Shown one piece after another: positions 27,643 through 39,637 of a stretch of DNA of 64,000 nucleotides. The stretch is from Rhodococcus spongiicola (GTDB lineage Bacteria; Actinomycetota; Actinomycetes; Mycobacteriales; Mycobacteriaceae). Position 1 is the first letter of the stretch, and every line of letters begins with the position of its first letter. The notes under the pieces were generated by a model. The model had not been told where the DNA came from. It saw nothing but the letters and a program-made list of their open reading frames with translations, and made no database searches. Location: contig NZ_RKLN01000007.1 in NCBI RefSeq assembly GCF_004011835.1, positions 185,161 through 249,160 of the forward strand, written 5' to 3'. The translations under genes and the position numbers were made by a program.

Positions 27643-27850
27643 CGTCCTCCCCGGCCTGAAGGCGGGGGATTCCCTACCGTGCCCCTCACGCGGCACCTCG
27701 GCGGGTTCCTGCTTCACTGCTGACCGCTTCGGTGGACCGAAGTCTTCCGTCTGCTCCACAGGCGTTTAGCCTCTCCGCGCGTCCCGCGGCGAGTATGTTC
27801 TTGGCTGCGTTGATGTCCCGGTCGTGGACGGCTCCGCACGGGCAGATCCA
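27643..27850 (-). ncRNA. Predicted omega RNA at the tnpB 3' end
   Basis: In TnpB systems a guide RNA overlaps the 3' end of tnpB and the element end, and the bases just outside the element act as the guide. Here the minus-strand end includes a structured GC-rich hairpin. The 5' boundary is a guess; only the position rule and the hairpin support this. Confidence 0.4.
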
Positions 27851-28885
27851 CTTCCGAACGTGCAGCGGCTTCTTCGCCCCGGCCGCCCCGCACCCCGAAC
27901 ACAAGCGGGTAGACGGGAACCAGCGGCCGATCTTGACGAACGTCCGCCCGTGCCGCTGCGCCTTGTACTCGAGCATCGCCGTGAAGCTCGACCACCCGGA
28001 ATCGTGAATCGACTTCGCCAGCCGGGTACGAGCGAGGCCGTTCACGGACAAGTCCTCGGCGTACACCGCTTGGTTTTCGCGGATGATCCGTGTCGAGAGC
28101 TTGTGGTGGAAGTCTCTGCGCCTGTCGGCCACCCGGGCGTGCGCGCGGGCCACCTCGAGGCGTGCCTTCTCCCGGTTCCTCGAGCCCTTCTGCTTCCGAG
28201 ACAGGGCTCGTTGCGCCTTCTTCAAACGGCGTTCGGCCTGCCGGAAGTACTTCGGACTTGCGATCACCTTGCCGTCACTCGACACCGCGAACGAGGTGAG
28301 TCCGAGGTCGATGCCCACCTCGGTGTCGACCTGGGGCAGGGTCTCGTCGTCTCCGGTCTGTACCACGAACGAGGCGAAGTACCGGCCGGAGGCATCCTTG
28401 ACGATCGTGACCGAGGACGGTTCCGAGGGCAGATCACGGGACCAACGGACCGCCACGTCCCCGATCCTCGGAAGACGCAGGCTCCCATCCTCGAGTACCT
28501 TGAACCGAGCGTTCTTGGTGAACCGGATCGCCTGCCGGTTGTCCCTGCGGGACCGAAACCGCGGCCGGGAGACCTTCGGCCCCTTCCGCTTCCCGGAGAT
28601 CGAGGAGAAGAAGTTCCGGTAGGCGGTGTTCAGGTCCGCGAGAGCCTGCTGCAGGACGACCGCGGAGACCTCACCCAGCCAGGCACGCTCCTCGGTTTTC
28701 TTCGCGTCGGTGATGAGCTGCTTGGACAGCTCCTCGTCCTTCGGATACGGCAGCTGCTGCTCGAACGCCGACAACCGGACCGCGAGGGCGTCGTTGAAGA
28801 CCACCCGCGCACACCCGAACGCCCGGACCAGCGCCTGGCGCTGGCCCGGGGTCGGGTAGACCCGGTAGTTGTATCGAAGCTGCAC
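27686..28885 (-). CDS. tnpB: RNA-guided endonuclease TnpB (IS605 OrfB)
   Basis: A 399-residue OrfB/TnpB protein. The RuvC-like catalytic residues are present: D193 in GIDLGLTSF, E277 in VYAEDLSV and D357 in HDRDINAAKNI. The zinc finger has C329 and C332 (CSGCG) and C348 and C350 (CPCG). The N-terminal YRVYPTPGQRQAL is the family start. TnpB is a homing-like nuclease that cuts the empty donor site and helps retain the element. GTG 28885 begins the protein. All key residues are intact. Confidence 0.93.
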   Translation of the reverse strand: MQLRYNYRVYPTPGQRQALVRAFGCARVVFNDALAVRLSAFEQQLPYPKDEELSKQLITDAKKTEERAWLGEVSAVVLQQALADLNTAYRNFFSSISGKRKGPKVSRPRFRSRRDNRQAIRFTKNARFKVLEDGSLRLPRIGDVAVRWSRDLPSEPSSVTIVKDASGRYFASFVVQTGDDETLPQVDTEVGIDLGLTSFAVSSDGKVIASPKYFRQAERRLKKAQRALSRKQKGSRNREKARLEVARAHARVADRRRDFHHKLSTRIIRENQAVYAEDLSVNGLARTRLAKSIHDSGWSSFTAMLEYKAQRHGRTFVKIGRWFPSTRLCSGCGAAGAKKPLHVRKWICPCGAVHDRDINAAKNILAAGRAERLNACGADGRLRSTEAVSSEAGTRRGAA

Positions 28886-28909
28886 CAGAACAGACTAACC
28901 TGTCGGTTT

Positions 28910-29326
28910 ATGGGAGAGCTCGATTCGATACGAACTGGAAGACAGTCCGTTTTGCTTCTCCATGCCCACTTGGTTTTCGTCACCAAATATCGGCACCCGG
29001 TCTTCTCGGACGTCCACCTGCGACGAATGGAAGAGGTCGTGCAGAACGTGTGCGAGGACTTCGAGTGCGAACTGGTCGAGTTCAACGGCGAGTCGAACCA
29101 CGTGCACCTGTTGGTGAACTTCCCGCCCAAGGTCGCCCTGTCCAAACTGGTGGACAGCCTCAAGAGCGTCTCGCCTCGACGGATGCGGCGGGAGTTCCCC
29201 GAGCGGGTCGAGCACTACTGGCGGGCGCATCGGCTTTGGGTCGGTTCCTACTTCGCCGGTTCGGTAGGTGGCGCACCGATCTCCGTGCTCCGCCAGTACA
29301 TCGAAGCGCAGGACCGTCCTGTCTAG
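28910..29326 (+). CDS. tnpA: IS200/IS605 Y1 transposase TnpA
   Basis: A 138-residue single-strand transposase with HUH motif NHVHLLV (H64, H66) and catalytic Tyr 130 in VLRQYIEAQ. It also has LVFVTKYRHPVF near the N-terminus, typical of IS200. It starts 24 bp from the divergent tnpB start, so both promoters must overlap. It looks complete. Confidence 0.92.
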   Translation: MGELDSIRTGRQSVLLLHAHLVFVTKYRHPVFSDVHLRRMEEVVQNVCEDFECELVEFNGESNHVHLLVNFPPKVALSKLVDSLKSVSPRRMRREFPERVEHYWRAHRLWVGSYFAGSVGGAPISVLRQYIEAQDRPV

Positions 29327-29429
29327 GGCACGCTCGGGCAGGAGAGCCCTCCCGCGTGTGCCTTAACCACCACCCTGAAGGATGGAGCACTGGCGCACAC
29401 CACGGTAGCGCCCGCTAACGTCTTCGAGC

Positions 29430-30299
29430 ATGGATGCACGTCTGGCCGGTCGCACCGCCCGCTCTCTCGAACTGCTGCACTCGCTCTGCTACTTTGCGCC
29501 TGAGGTCGAGTCCGAGCTGGTCGGTGTCGGGCTGGAACCGCGAAGGATGACCTACTTCGCTGGTCGCGCTGCCCCGATGGGTGCGGTCGGAGGTGGTGTC
29601 GTTGCCGCTGCGTTCTACAACTTCAACCCGGAGTTGATCGCGGGGTTGATCCCGCGAGCCTGGAAGCTCGCCGACCCCGTCGAGATCACCCGGGCGAGGT
29701 ACCGCGGCGTCGATGCCGCGTACCGCCAACTGTTCGGTGACGGCGTGTCCTCAACTGCCATGGCCGAAGCCGCGCAGCTGGCGGCGATCGCGGCACAGGC
29801 CATTCCCGGTGTCGACGGGCGCGCCTTGTACGCGGGGTACGCCGGCCTCGATTGGCCCGAGGAACCGCATCTCGTGCTGTGGCATTCGCTGACCCTCCTG
29901 CGGGAGTACCGCGGCGACGGTCACATCGCGGCTCTCCAGACCGCCGGGCTCAACGGGATCGAGGCATTGATCACACACACCGCGACTGGAATCGGCTTCG
30001 AGAAGGATTTCGCCCAGCGGCGACGCGGCTGGGACCAATCGGAATGGGACGCCGCCGCGGCCGGTCTTCGTGATCGCGAACTCCTCGACGAGCACGGCGA
30101 CCTGACTGACGATGGATGCGAATTACGTGAGGTGGTAGAGGATCTCACCGATGAACTGGCTGCGGCGCCCTGGGTCGAGCTGGGGGAGGACGGTGCGGCA
30201 CGACTCGTCGAAGTCTCGGAACCGTGGCGAAGGGCCGTGCGTGAGTCTGGTTTGTTCCCGCGCTCACTGTTCGGCCCGCGGTACGGTGAAGCACGCTGA
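29430..30299 (+). CDS. SCO6745-family protein
   Basis: A 289-residue actinobacterial protein with EPHLVLWHSLTLLREYRGDGH as its hallmark, preceded by TYFAGRAAPMG and followed by RRGWDQSEWDAA and a winged-helix-like C-terminus (LRDRELLDEHGDLTDDG). The C-terminal part resembles MarR-like folds, but the molecular role is unknown. It lies 100 bp after the insertion element and is not obviously in an operon. The assignment to SCO6745 is from memory of the motif. Confidence 0.75.
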   Translation: MDARLAGRTARSLELLHSLCYFAPEVESELVGVGLEPRRMTYFAGRAAPMGAVGGGVVAAAFYNFNPELIAGLIPRAWKLADPVEITRARYRGVDAAYRQLFGDGVSSTAMAEAAQLAAIAAQAIPGVDGRALYAGYAGLDWPEEPHLVLWHSLTLLREYRGDGHIAALQTAGLNGIEALITHTATGIGFEKDFAQRRRGWDQSEWDAAAAGLRDRELLDEHGDLTDDGCELREVVEDLTDELAAAPWVELGEDGAARLVEVSEPWRRAVRESGLFPRSLFGPRYGEAR

Positions 30300-30454
30300 T
30301 GCTCGACTCCAGCGGTGTCGCCCGTGGTGAAATGGTTGTGCCGCAATTCCACCGGGCTGTGCTCTGAGGCTAATGTCAGCGCAGCGAGGTGTCGTCACGG
30401 TCGAACAGGGCACCAAAGCCGTTGTTCGCGATCAACGCACACATGGAGGGATCA

Positions 30455-30907
30455 ATGAGCGCCTACGGGACCGTCGTCGTCGGAACTGATGGATCGGACT
30501 CTTCGTATCGAGCGGTGGACAAGGCGGCGGCACTTGCCAACGACGCCGAGGCCAAGCTCGTGATCGCGTGTGCGTACTACCCTGCCGATCCCAAGGACAC
30601 CCAACCCGCCCAGGACGTGCTCGGCGAGGACGCCTACCAGGTGAGCGGATCGACCCCCACGTACGAGATCCTGCGGACGGCACGCGAGCGAGCTCTGGCT
30701 GCCGGTGCCAAGAACGTCGTCGAACGCGCGATCGTCGGCGAGCCCGTCGACTCGCTGCTCGCCCTTGTCGACGAGGTCGACGCAGATCTTCTCGTAGTCG
30801 GCAACCGCGGTCTGAGCACGCTGAGCGGACGCTTACTCGGTTCCGTGCCGTCGGATGCAGCGCGCAAGTCGACCTCCGACGTCCTGATCGTGCACACCGT
30901 GCCCTGA
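30455..30907 (+). CDS. Universal stress protein
   Basis: A 150-residue single-domain UspA protein, orthologous by position to Rv1636, which binds ATP and cAMP in mycobacteria. The N-terminal VVVGTDGSDSSYRAV and the nucleotide-binding GNRGLSTLSGRLLGSVPSD near residue 120 are clear. ATG 30455 is preceded by GGAGGG. The stop codon lies in the first unit of a three-copy 18-bp tandem repeat, and the next gene is convergent. Confidence 0.92.
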   Translation: MSAYGTVVVGTDGSDSSYRAVDKAAALANDAEAKLVIACAYYPADPKDTQPAQDVLGEDAYQVSGSTPTYEILRTARERALAAGAKNVVERAIVGEPVDSLLALVDEVDADLLVVGNRGLSTLSGRLLGSVPSDAARKSTSDVLIVHTVP

Positions 30908-30956
30908 TTTCAAGTTCGCGCCTGATTTCAAGTTCGCGCCTGATTTCAGGTTCTCG
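30903..30956. repeat. Three tandem 18-bp repeats at convergent gene ends
   Basis: CCTGATTTCAAGTTCGCG occurs at 30903-30920 and 30921-30938, and as CCTGATTTCAGGTTCTCG at 30939-30956. The first unit contains the stop of the universal stress gene and the third contains the stop of the convergent helicase gene. Confidence 0.9.
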
Positions 30957-33228
30957 ACGGAACCACGGACGCGTCGAGCGAGGAGAGGACGGTCGGTAGC
31001 GGTCGGGCGTGCACGATTCCGAGCCGTTGGGTCGCGCGGGTCAGCGCCACGTACAGATCGTTGATACCGCGCGGCGAGCCATCGAGCACATCCTGCGGCT
31101 CGACGATGATCACCGAATCGAACTCGAGCCCCTTGGCGTCCTTGACGGTCAGAACACTTACCGTGTCCGAACGCAGGTCTGCTAGGCGCTCGACCTGGTC
31201 GTGCCCCGCGAGAACGGCTGTCAGCCCGGGACCGGTCTCCTCCGCGACCCGGCTCCGGACCACATCGAGGAGGTCCGACGTGTCCACAAACTGTGCCCAC
31301 GGGGCAAACCCGGATTCGCGAACCGATTGGGGCACGGTCTGATCGGGGTCAATCTCCTCGAGCACCCGGCGCGCAAGGTCCATGATCTCCGACGGTGTCC
31401 GGTAGTTCACAGTCAGTTCGGTCAGCTTCCAGCGCTGAGCCACATAGGGCCCGAGCGCGTCCTGCCACGACGAGCTGCCCGCCGGATCACCGGTCTGGGC
31501 GGTGTCGCCGACCAGCGTCATCCACCGATTCGGGATGCGCCGCATGAGCATTCGCCACGCCATCTGCGACAGCTCCTGTGCCTCGTCGACGATGACATGA
31601 CCGTAGGTCCACGAGCGGTCTGCGGCCGCCCGCTCGGCGGTCGTGTACTGGTGGCCGTGGTCCTGGCGCTCGGCGAGCTGGCTGGCATCGATCAGGTCAT
31701 ACGCCATGAGGATCTCGGGATCGAGTTCATCCTCGAGATCCTGCGGAGCCGAACCGGTGAGAATGTCGAGCGCGCCCTGTGCTTCGGCGATCTGGGCCCG
31801 CCAGCGACGCTGCGCGCGTTCGCGTTCTGCGGCGTCGTCGACTCCAAGCAACTCGGCCAGCTCGTCGAGCAACGGTGCGTCGGCCGCACTGAATCCGAAC
31901 CCCGCGCGCAGCAACGTCGTTCGCTCGTCCTCACTGAGATCAGGCGCAGCCGACGCGAGTCGTTCGGGGGAGGCGAGCAGGTCGGTGAGCACCTGCTGGG
32001 GTGTCAGGTCGGGCCACAGCGCGTCGAGCGCCTCCATGATCGCCGCGTCCTCACGCATCTCGTCGCGGATGTCGGCGATGTCGCCGCGGCTGAGCAGATT
32101 CCCGTCGTCGACGATGTTGGCGCCGAGTGTCGAGGCGAACTGCTCTGCCAGTGCCTCGATCGCGGCGGCGACGAAGATCGGGCGCGCCAGGTTGTGCGGA
32201 CGCCGGGATGATCGGGCGCGCCCCCGCGCGCGGGTGACGATCTTCCGGTCGAGCGTGATCGGATAGGTGTCGAACCGAAGCTCGAGTGGTTTGCTCGGTA
32301 CCTCCTGCCGATCCCGGACGGCCTTCTTCAGGACATCGATCATCGAGAGTGATCCCTTGAGTTCGCTCGCCTCGAGTGAGTCCTCCCGAGTGGCCCGCAC
32401 CCCGGGGTAGAGATCGCCGATGGTGGACAGGAGTACTCCGGTCTCTCCGAGCGACGGAAGGACCTGGCCGATGTAGTCGAGGAAGGTCTCGCTGGGACCG
32501 ATGATGAGCACGCCGGACTTCTCCAACTGCTGGCGATACGTGTACAGCAGGTAGGCCGCGCGGTGCAGCGCAACCGCCGTCTTCCCGGTGCCCGGTCCAC
32601 CCTGCACGACGAGGACACTCTTGTGGTTCGAGCGGATGATCGTGTCCTGCTCGCTTTGAATCGTTTCGACGATGTCCCGCATGTGACCCGTGCGCGCGGC
32701 CTCGAGCGCAGCCAACAACGCACTCTCGCCCGCGACGCCGCCGGCCCCGGTGTCGCCGCCGTGCGCCTCGGCCGCGGCCAGGTCCAGGTACTCGTCGTTG
32801 AGTGCGGTGACCTGCCGGCTGCGGGTGCGGATGTGCCGACGGCGGGTCACACCGTCGGGCGCGGCCGGGGTAGCAAGGTAGAACGGTCGAGCGAGGGGTG
32901 CCCGCCAGTCGAGCAGCAGCGTCTCGTAGTCGTTCACCTCGTCGAGGATCCCGATCCGGCCGATGTAGCGCGGTTCGGTGCCGTCTTCGACGTCGATCCG
33001 TCCGAAGCACAGGCCGTTCTCGGCGGCGTCGTAGCGCGTGAGATCCTCGCTGTACATCCGGGTGAACGAGTCGCGTTCGCTCCGCGCCTGCGGCGTGCCG
33101 CCGGACTCGAGGAGAACCTGGCTGAGCCGCTGCTGCGCATACGAGCGCAGGTGATCGAGGCGCTCGTACAGCGCCGACACATATCTCTGCTCATGCTCGA
33201 GATCGGGGTGCACACGGGCGTCGGGCAA
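30946..33228 (-). CDS. helD: HelD-like RNA polymerase recycling ATPase
   Basis: A 760-residue UvrD-like superfamily 1 ATPase of the HelD kind, which removes stalled RNA polymerase. Walker A is VQGGPGTGKTAVALHRAAYLLYT, motif II is VDEAQELSQM, later WKLTELTVNYRTP and GLEFDSVIIVEP are SF1 motifs, and the tail has YVALTRATQRLG. The N-terminal coiled coil (EQRYVSALYERLDHLRSYA) would enter the polymerase secondary channel. I chose a TTG start at 33228 because GGAG lies five bases upstream and family similarity begins at PDARVHPDLEHEQ; the longer frame upstream looks non-coding. Confidence 0.9.
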   Translation of the reverse strand: MPDARVHPDLEHEQRYVSALYERLDHLRSYAQQRLSQVLLESGGTPQARSERDSFTRMYSEDLTRYDAAENGLCFGRIDVEDGTEPRYIGRIGILDEVNDYETLLLDWRAPLARPFYLATPAAPDGVTRRRHIRTRSRQVTALNDEYLDLAAAEAHGGDTGAGGVAGESALLAALEAARTGHMRDIVETIQSEQDTIIRSNHKSVLVVQGGPGTGKTAVALHRAAYLLYTYRQQLEKSGVLIIGPSETFLDYIGQVLPSLGETGVLLSTIGDLYPGVRATREDSLEASELKGSLSMIDVLKKAVRDRQEVPSKPLELRFDTYPITLDRKIVTRARGRARSSRRPHNLARPIFVAAAIEALAEQFASTLGANIVDDGNLLSRGDIADIRDEMREDAAIMEALDALWPDLTPQQVLTDLLASPERLASAAPDLSEDERTTLLRAGFGFSAADAPLLDELAELLGVDDAAERERAQRRWRAQIAEAQGALDILTGSAPQDLEDELDPEILMAYDLIDASQLAERQDHGHQYTTAERAAADRSWTYGHVIVDEAQELSQMAWRMLMRRIPNRWMTLVGDTAQTGDPAGSSSWQDALGPYVAQRWKLTELTVNYRTPSEIMDLARRVLEEIDPDQTVPQSVRESGFAPWAQFVDTSDLLDVVRSRVAEETGPGLTAVLAGHDQVERLADLRSDTVSVLTVKDAKGLEFDSVIIVEPQDVLDGSPRGINDLYVALTRATQRLGIVHARPLPTVLSSLDASVVPSRT

Positions 33229-33394
33229 AAGGACTCCTCGGTTGGATGGGCCGGCAGAAAAGTGCCCGAGAAGTTTAGTGCCAAGTGCCGATATGTGCAG
33301 GGTGCCTGGTGAGGCGGTCGCCTGAATCCGGCGTCGCGGTCTCACAGCGACTGCACGAACGAGAGCGCAATGTGTGGTGCGATACTGGCGCGCG

Positions 33395-34027
33395 ATGAAG
33401 AGCGGCAGGATCAACCGACGGGCGTGGATAGCACTTCTCACGCTCGGTCTCGTCCTCATGCTCGGTCTTGTCACTGCATGTTCCGCGGAGGAACCGGTCA
33501 ACCCATACTCCGATGCCTCCGCGGCGGTCTTCTCGAGGAACGGCGATACCGGTCCACGGGACCTGCCCGAGGTACCTGAGCTCCCCACTTCGACGGTGCC
33601 GGGTGCGAGATTCACGCTCGACGGTCTGTGGTCCGGCACGGCGGTCACCGACGATCCAGCGGATCTGTCGTGTGGCTACGACACCAGGGACAAGAGGTGG
33701 ACATACAGTGTCACGACTGAGGCGATGAAGCAGTTCTCCGGTGTCGACAACTATCCGACCGAGGACTTCTATGCCCTCCAGGTGGTCGTCTCCGATAATC
33801 CACAGTTCGAAGGCGAGGTCGAATGGACCGCGCAGGCTGTGGTGCTCTTCGCGGATTCGACAGGCACGTACGTCCGGATGGCGGCACCCGACCCCGACAG
33901 CATCGTCGCCTACGCCAACGAGGACAGATCCGCGGTCGCATTCTCGATGATCAATGCTGCGGAGGACGATCGAGGTAGGGGGTCGCCGACCACGGTGGTC
34001 GGCACCATCACGTGTCCGGCCCCGTGA
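33395..34027 (+). CDS. Lipoprotein of unknown function
   Basis: A 210-residue exported protein. The signal peptide has basic residues, the hydrophobic core WIALLTLGLVLMLGL and lipobox VTAC. The mature part has a single further Cys pair candidate (LSCGYDT and the C-terminal TITCPAP) that might form a disulfide. I recognise no domain. ATG 33395 gives the best signal peptide; a GTG seven codons upstream is possible. It stands alone between divergent and convergent neighbours. Confidence 0.75.
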   Translation: MKSGRINRRAWIALLTLGLVLMLGLVTACSAEEPVNPYSDASAAVFSRNGDTGPRDLPEVPELPTSTVPGARFTLDGLWSGTAVTDDPADLSCGYDTRDKRWTYSVTTEAMKQFSGVDNYPTEDFYALQVVVSDNPQFEGEVEWTAQAVVLFADSTGTYVRMAAPDPDSIVAYANEDRSAVAFSMINAAEDDRGRGSPTTVVGTITCPAP

Positions 34028-34086
34028 TTGCCGCTACAGTTCGACGGCCCGACGAGGCGTCGGCTCGGGGCTCGGCTTCGGTGCCG

Positions 34087-34779
34087 TCACCAGCCTCGCT
34101 CACGCCATTCGGCGAGGTGCGGACGCTCGGCACCGAGGGTGGAGTCCTTGCCGTGGCCGGGGTAGAAGGCGGTGTCGTCGGGGAAGCGGTCGAACAACTT
34201 GGCCTCGACGTCGTCCATCAGTGACGTGAAGTGCTCGGCATCGGGGGTCTTGCCGACGCCGCCGGGAAACAGCGAGTCGCCGGTGAACAGGTGGACACGT
34301 CCGTTCTCGTCCCGCTCCGTCAGTGCGAGTGTGATGCCACCGGGCGTGTGCCCACTCAGATGGATCACTTCGAGCACGAGATTGCCCACGGTCACCGTGT
34401 CCCCGCCCTCGAGGCTGCGCGCCGGCGAGACCGACAGGATCGCCGAGTCCAGCGGGTGCGCGGCGGTGGGTACGCCCGTCTTCTCGGCGACTTCGGCGAG
34501 TGCGAACCAATGGTCGTGGTGCTGGTGGGTCGTGACGATAAGTTCGAGCTGGGGGGCCTGTTCCTCGACGAGTTGCAGGATGCGGGCGGCGTCGTTCGCG
34601 GCGTCGACGAGCACCGACCTCCCCGTCTCGGAACACGTGATCAGGTACGTATTGTTGTCCATAGGGCCGACGGACATCTTGATGATCGTGGCGCCGGGAA
34701 CGGTCCGCCGTTGCGCCGCGTCACTGTCGGAGAGGTCGCCGGTGTAGTCGTCGTCGATGGTGATGCGCTGCTGCTCCAT
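34087..34779 (-). CDS. Metallo-beta-lactamase-fold hydrolase (glyoxalase II-like)
   Basis: A 230-residue MBL-fold protein, orthologous by position to Rv1637c. Metal ligands are in [15 protein letters not shown], the Asp of [12 protein letters not shown] and PGHGKDS. These fit hydroxyacylglutathione hydrolase or persulfide dioxygenase relatives; in mycothiol-using bacteria a mycothiol ester substrate is a reasonable guess. It is divergent from uvrA. Confidence 0.88.
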   Translation of the reverse strand: MEQQRITIDDDYTGDLSDSDAAQRRTVPGATIIKMSVGPMDNNTYLITCSETGRSVLVDAANDAARILQLVEEQAPQLELIVTTHQHHDHWFALAEVAEKTGVPTAAHPLDSAILSVSPARSLEGGDTVTVGNLVLEVIHLSGHTPGGITLALTERDENGRVHLFTGDSLFPGGVGKTPDAEHFTSLMDDVEAKLFDRFPDDTAFYPGHGKDSTLGAERPHLAEWRERGW

Positions 34780-34852
34780 GATCGGCAGGCTACCGTCGAT
34801 TCGCGGTGCCGACGGTCACGGCCGCCCTCGCGAGCTCTGCTGGCAGGCGAGT

Positions 34853-34875
34853 TTGTCGGTGCCCGCGCCTACGAT
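34853..34875 (+). promoter_or_regulatory. DNA-damage promoter of uvrA
   Basis: TTGTCGGTG (34853-34861), eight bases CCCGCGCC, then TACGAT (34870-34875) is a full match to the actinobacterial LexA-independent damage promoter TTGTCRGTG-N8-TAnnnT that depends on PafBC. It lies 52 bases before the GTG of uvrA. Confidence 0.75.
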
Positions 34876-34927
34876 GGCTGCGCTCGGTCGACTGTCCGGG
34901 CGATGGCCGAACCGAGAAGGGAACAGT

Positions 34928-37885
<2,958 letters not shown>

Positions 37886-37920
37886 GGGCGGCGCGGCCGG
37901 CGAGTAGCCAGGATGGCTGC

Positions 37921-37968
37921 TAACTCAGTACACCGGTAACTCAGTACACCGGTAACTCAGTACACCGG
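37921..37968. repeat. Three tandem 16-bp repeats at the DUF1844 gene end
   Basis: TAACTCAGTACACCGG occurs three times without a mismatch (37921-37936, 37937-37952, 37953-37968). The last copy contains the stop of the DUF1844 gene; read on the minus strand each unit carries GTACTGA. Confidence 0.92.
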
Positions 37969-38334
37969 GCCGGTGTACTTCTCGCCGGGACCCTTGCCGG
38001 GCTCGTCTGGATGGGCGGACGTCTCGCGGAACGCGCGCTGCAGGGCCTGTAGTCCTTCTCGGATCGGCCCAGCGTGCGGGCCGAGGTACTCGACGGATGC
38101 GGTGACGAGGCCGGCCAGCGCTGTGATGAGTCGGCGCGCCTCGTCGAGGTCGAGGTGGGGGCTGTCCGCGGGGTCGGGATCGGACAAGCCCAGTTTCTCG
38201 GCGGCCGAACTCATGAGCATGACAGCGGCGCGACTGATGACCTCGATGGCAGGTACGTCGGCGAGATCTCGCACGTCGGCGAGGTCGGCGTCGGCGTGCG
38301 CTGCGGATTCGGGCGGGTCTGGGTTCTGCGTCAT
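37957..38334 (-). CDS. DUF1844-domain protein
   Basis: A 125-residue helical protein with the DUF1844 pattern: IEVISRAAVMLMSSAAEKLGL, then DLDEARRLITALAGLV and a C-terminal REGLQALQRAFRE. This family has no known biochemical role but is commonly next to infC in actinobacteria. ATG 38334 (MTQNPDPPES) was chosen since the longer frame is a proline-rich antisense reading. Its stop lies in the third unit of a perfect tandem repeat, and it is divergent from infC. Confidence 0.88.
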   Translation of the reverse strand: MTQNPDPPESAAHADADLADVRDLADVPAIEVISRAAVMLMSSAAEKLGLSDPDPADSPHLDLDEARRLITALAGLVTASVEYLGPHAGPIREGLQALQRAFRETSAHPDEPGKGPGEKYTGPVY

Positions 38335-38722
38335 GCTGCCAGGATTGCACCGTGATCGTCCGCCGAGGCGGCCGGGTGGCGGGGGCGGCGGCGATTCGAT
38401 GGCCGGGTCGACAGATGTTAGGCTAGACGTCACGACCGCCCTGGACTCTGGCCAGGGCAGCAAAGTGGAGTCCGACTCCCACCTCTGCGCGGCACCGGAT
38501 GGTGCAGTTCAGTGGTCCGGTCGCCACCGGGGCTCTTGCTCCGGATGGCTCCTTCGGATGAAGGGATGGCAGGTCCGAACCTGGGATCTGGCATCGTACC
38601 GGTCGACATCGGGCCCCGCACGGTGAGTTCTCACCGACGCGGGGCTTTCTTGTTGGGGATGCCGGACGCACGGGCTGCGGCGCGGTCACAACTGGACTGC
38701 ACCGCACTACTTAGGAGGCCCC
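38335..38722 (+). promoter_or_regulatory. infC operon promoter region and long leader
   Basis: A 388-base gap without a supported gene. A possible -10 TAGGCT lies at 38419-38424 with no good -35. If used, the infC leader would be close to 290 bases and contain a strong hairpin (38613-38645). The size and structure suggest attenuation, but I cannot match it to a known leader family. Confidence 0.45.
38613..38654 (+). terminator. Terminator-like hairpin in the infC leader
   Basis: GCCCCGC (38613-38619) pairs with GCGGGGC (38639-38645), enclosing an inner stem CGGTGAG/CTCACCG with a two-base loop, followed by TTTCTTGTT. This is the strongest intrinsic terminator shape in the window and lies about 70 bases before infC, inside its own leader. 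Confidence 0.75.
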
Positions 38723-39328
<606 letters not shown>

Positions 39329-39381
39329 ACCGATCACCGCACGCAAGACCGAAATACGCAAAACACAAGAACTGAGGACCC

Positions 39382-39576
39382 ATGCCCAAGTCGAAGACCC
39401 ATAGCGGCACCGCGAAGCGATTCAAGGTGTCCGGTAGTGGAAAGATCCTGCGCCAGAAGGCCGGACGTCGCCACCTTCTCGAGCACAAGAGCTCGCGGGT
39501 GACTCGTCGCCTCGACGGCAAGACCGTCGTCAGCGATCAGGACGTTCCGCGCATCAAGCGTCTGCTCGGAATCTGA
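39382..39576 (+). CDS. rpmI: 50S ribosomal protein L35
   Basis: A 64-residue basic ribosomal protein with the standard [20 protein letters not shown] start and [13 protein letters not shown] middle. It lies between infC and rplT in the universal order, 53 bp after infC. Length is that of the family. Confidence 0.97.
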   Translation: MPKSKTHSGTAKRFKVSGSGKILRQKAGRRHLLEHKSSRVTRRLDGKTVVSDQDVPRIKRLLGI

Positions 39577-39637
39577 GCTCTTCCCCTACTTGACCGCAGG
39601 GGTGCGTCCGGCGCCCCGAGATTGACAGGATTTTGCA

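Larger units (their letters stand above)
27643..29395. mobile_element. IS200/IS605-family element with divergent tnpB and tnpA
   Basis: The element carries tnpB on the minus strand and a Y1 transposase gene on the plus strand, divergent as in IS605. The tnpB-side end (27643-27675) holds the hairpin CCCCGGCCTGAAGGCGGGG, close to the typical right end of this family. The tnpA-side end holds hairpin CACCC-TGAA-GGATG near 29370-29385. There are no terminal inverted repeats or target duplications, as expected. The exact outer boundaries are uncertain. The tnpB-side end touches the uvrB stop codon. Both proteins look intact, so the element may be active. Confidence 0.85.

Noticed and set aside
30903..30956. 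Tandem repeats considered as a CRISPR array
   Set aside because: Units are contiguous with no spacers and there are no cas genes; the same holds for 37921-37968.
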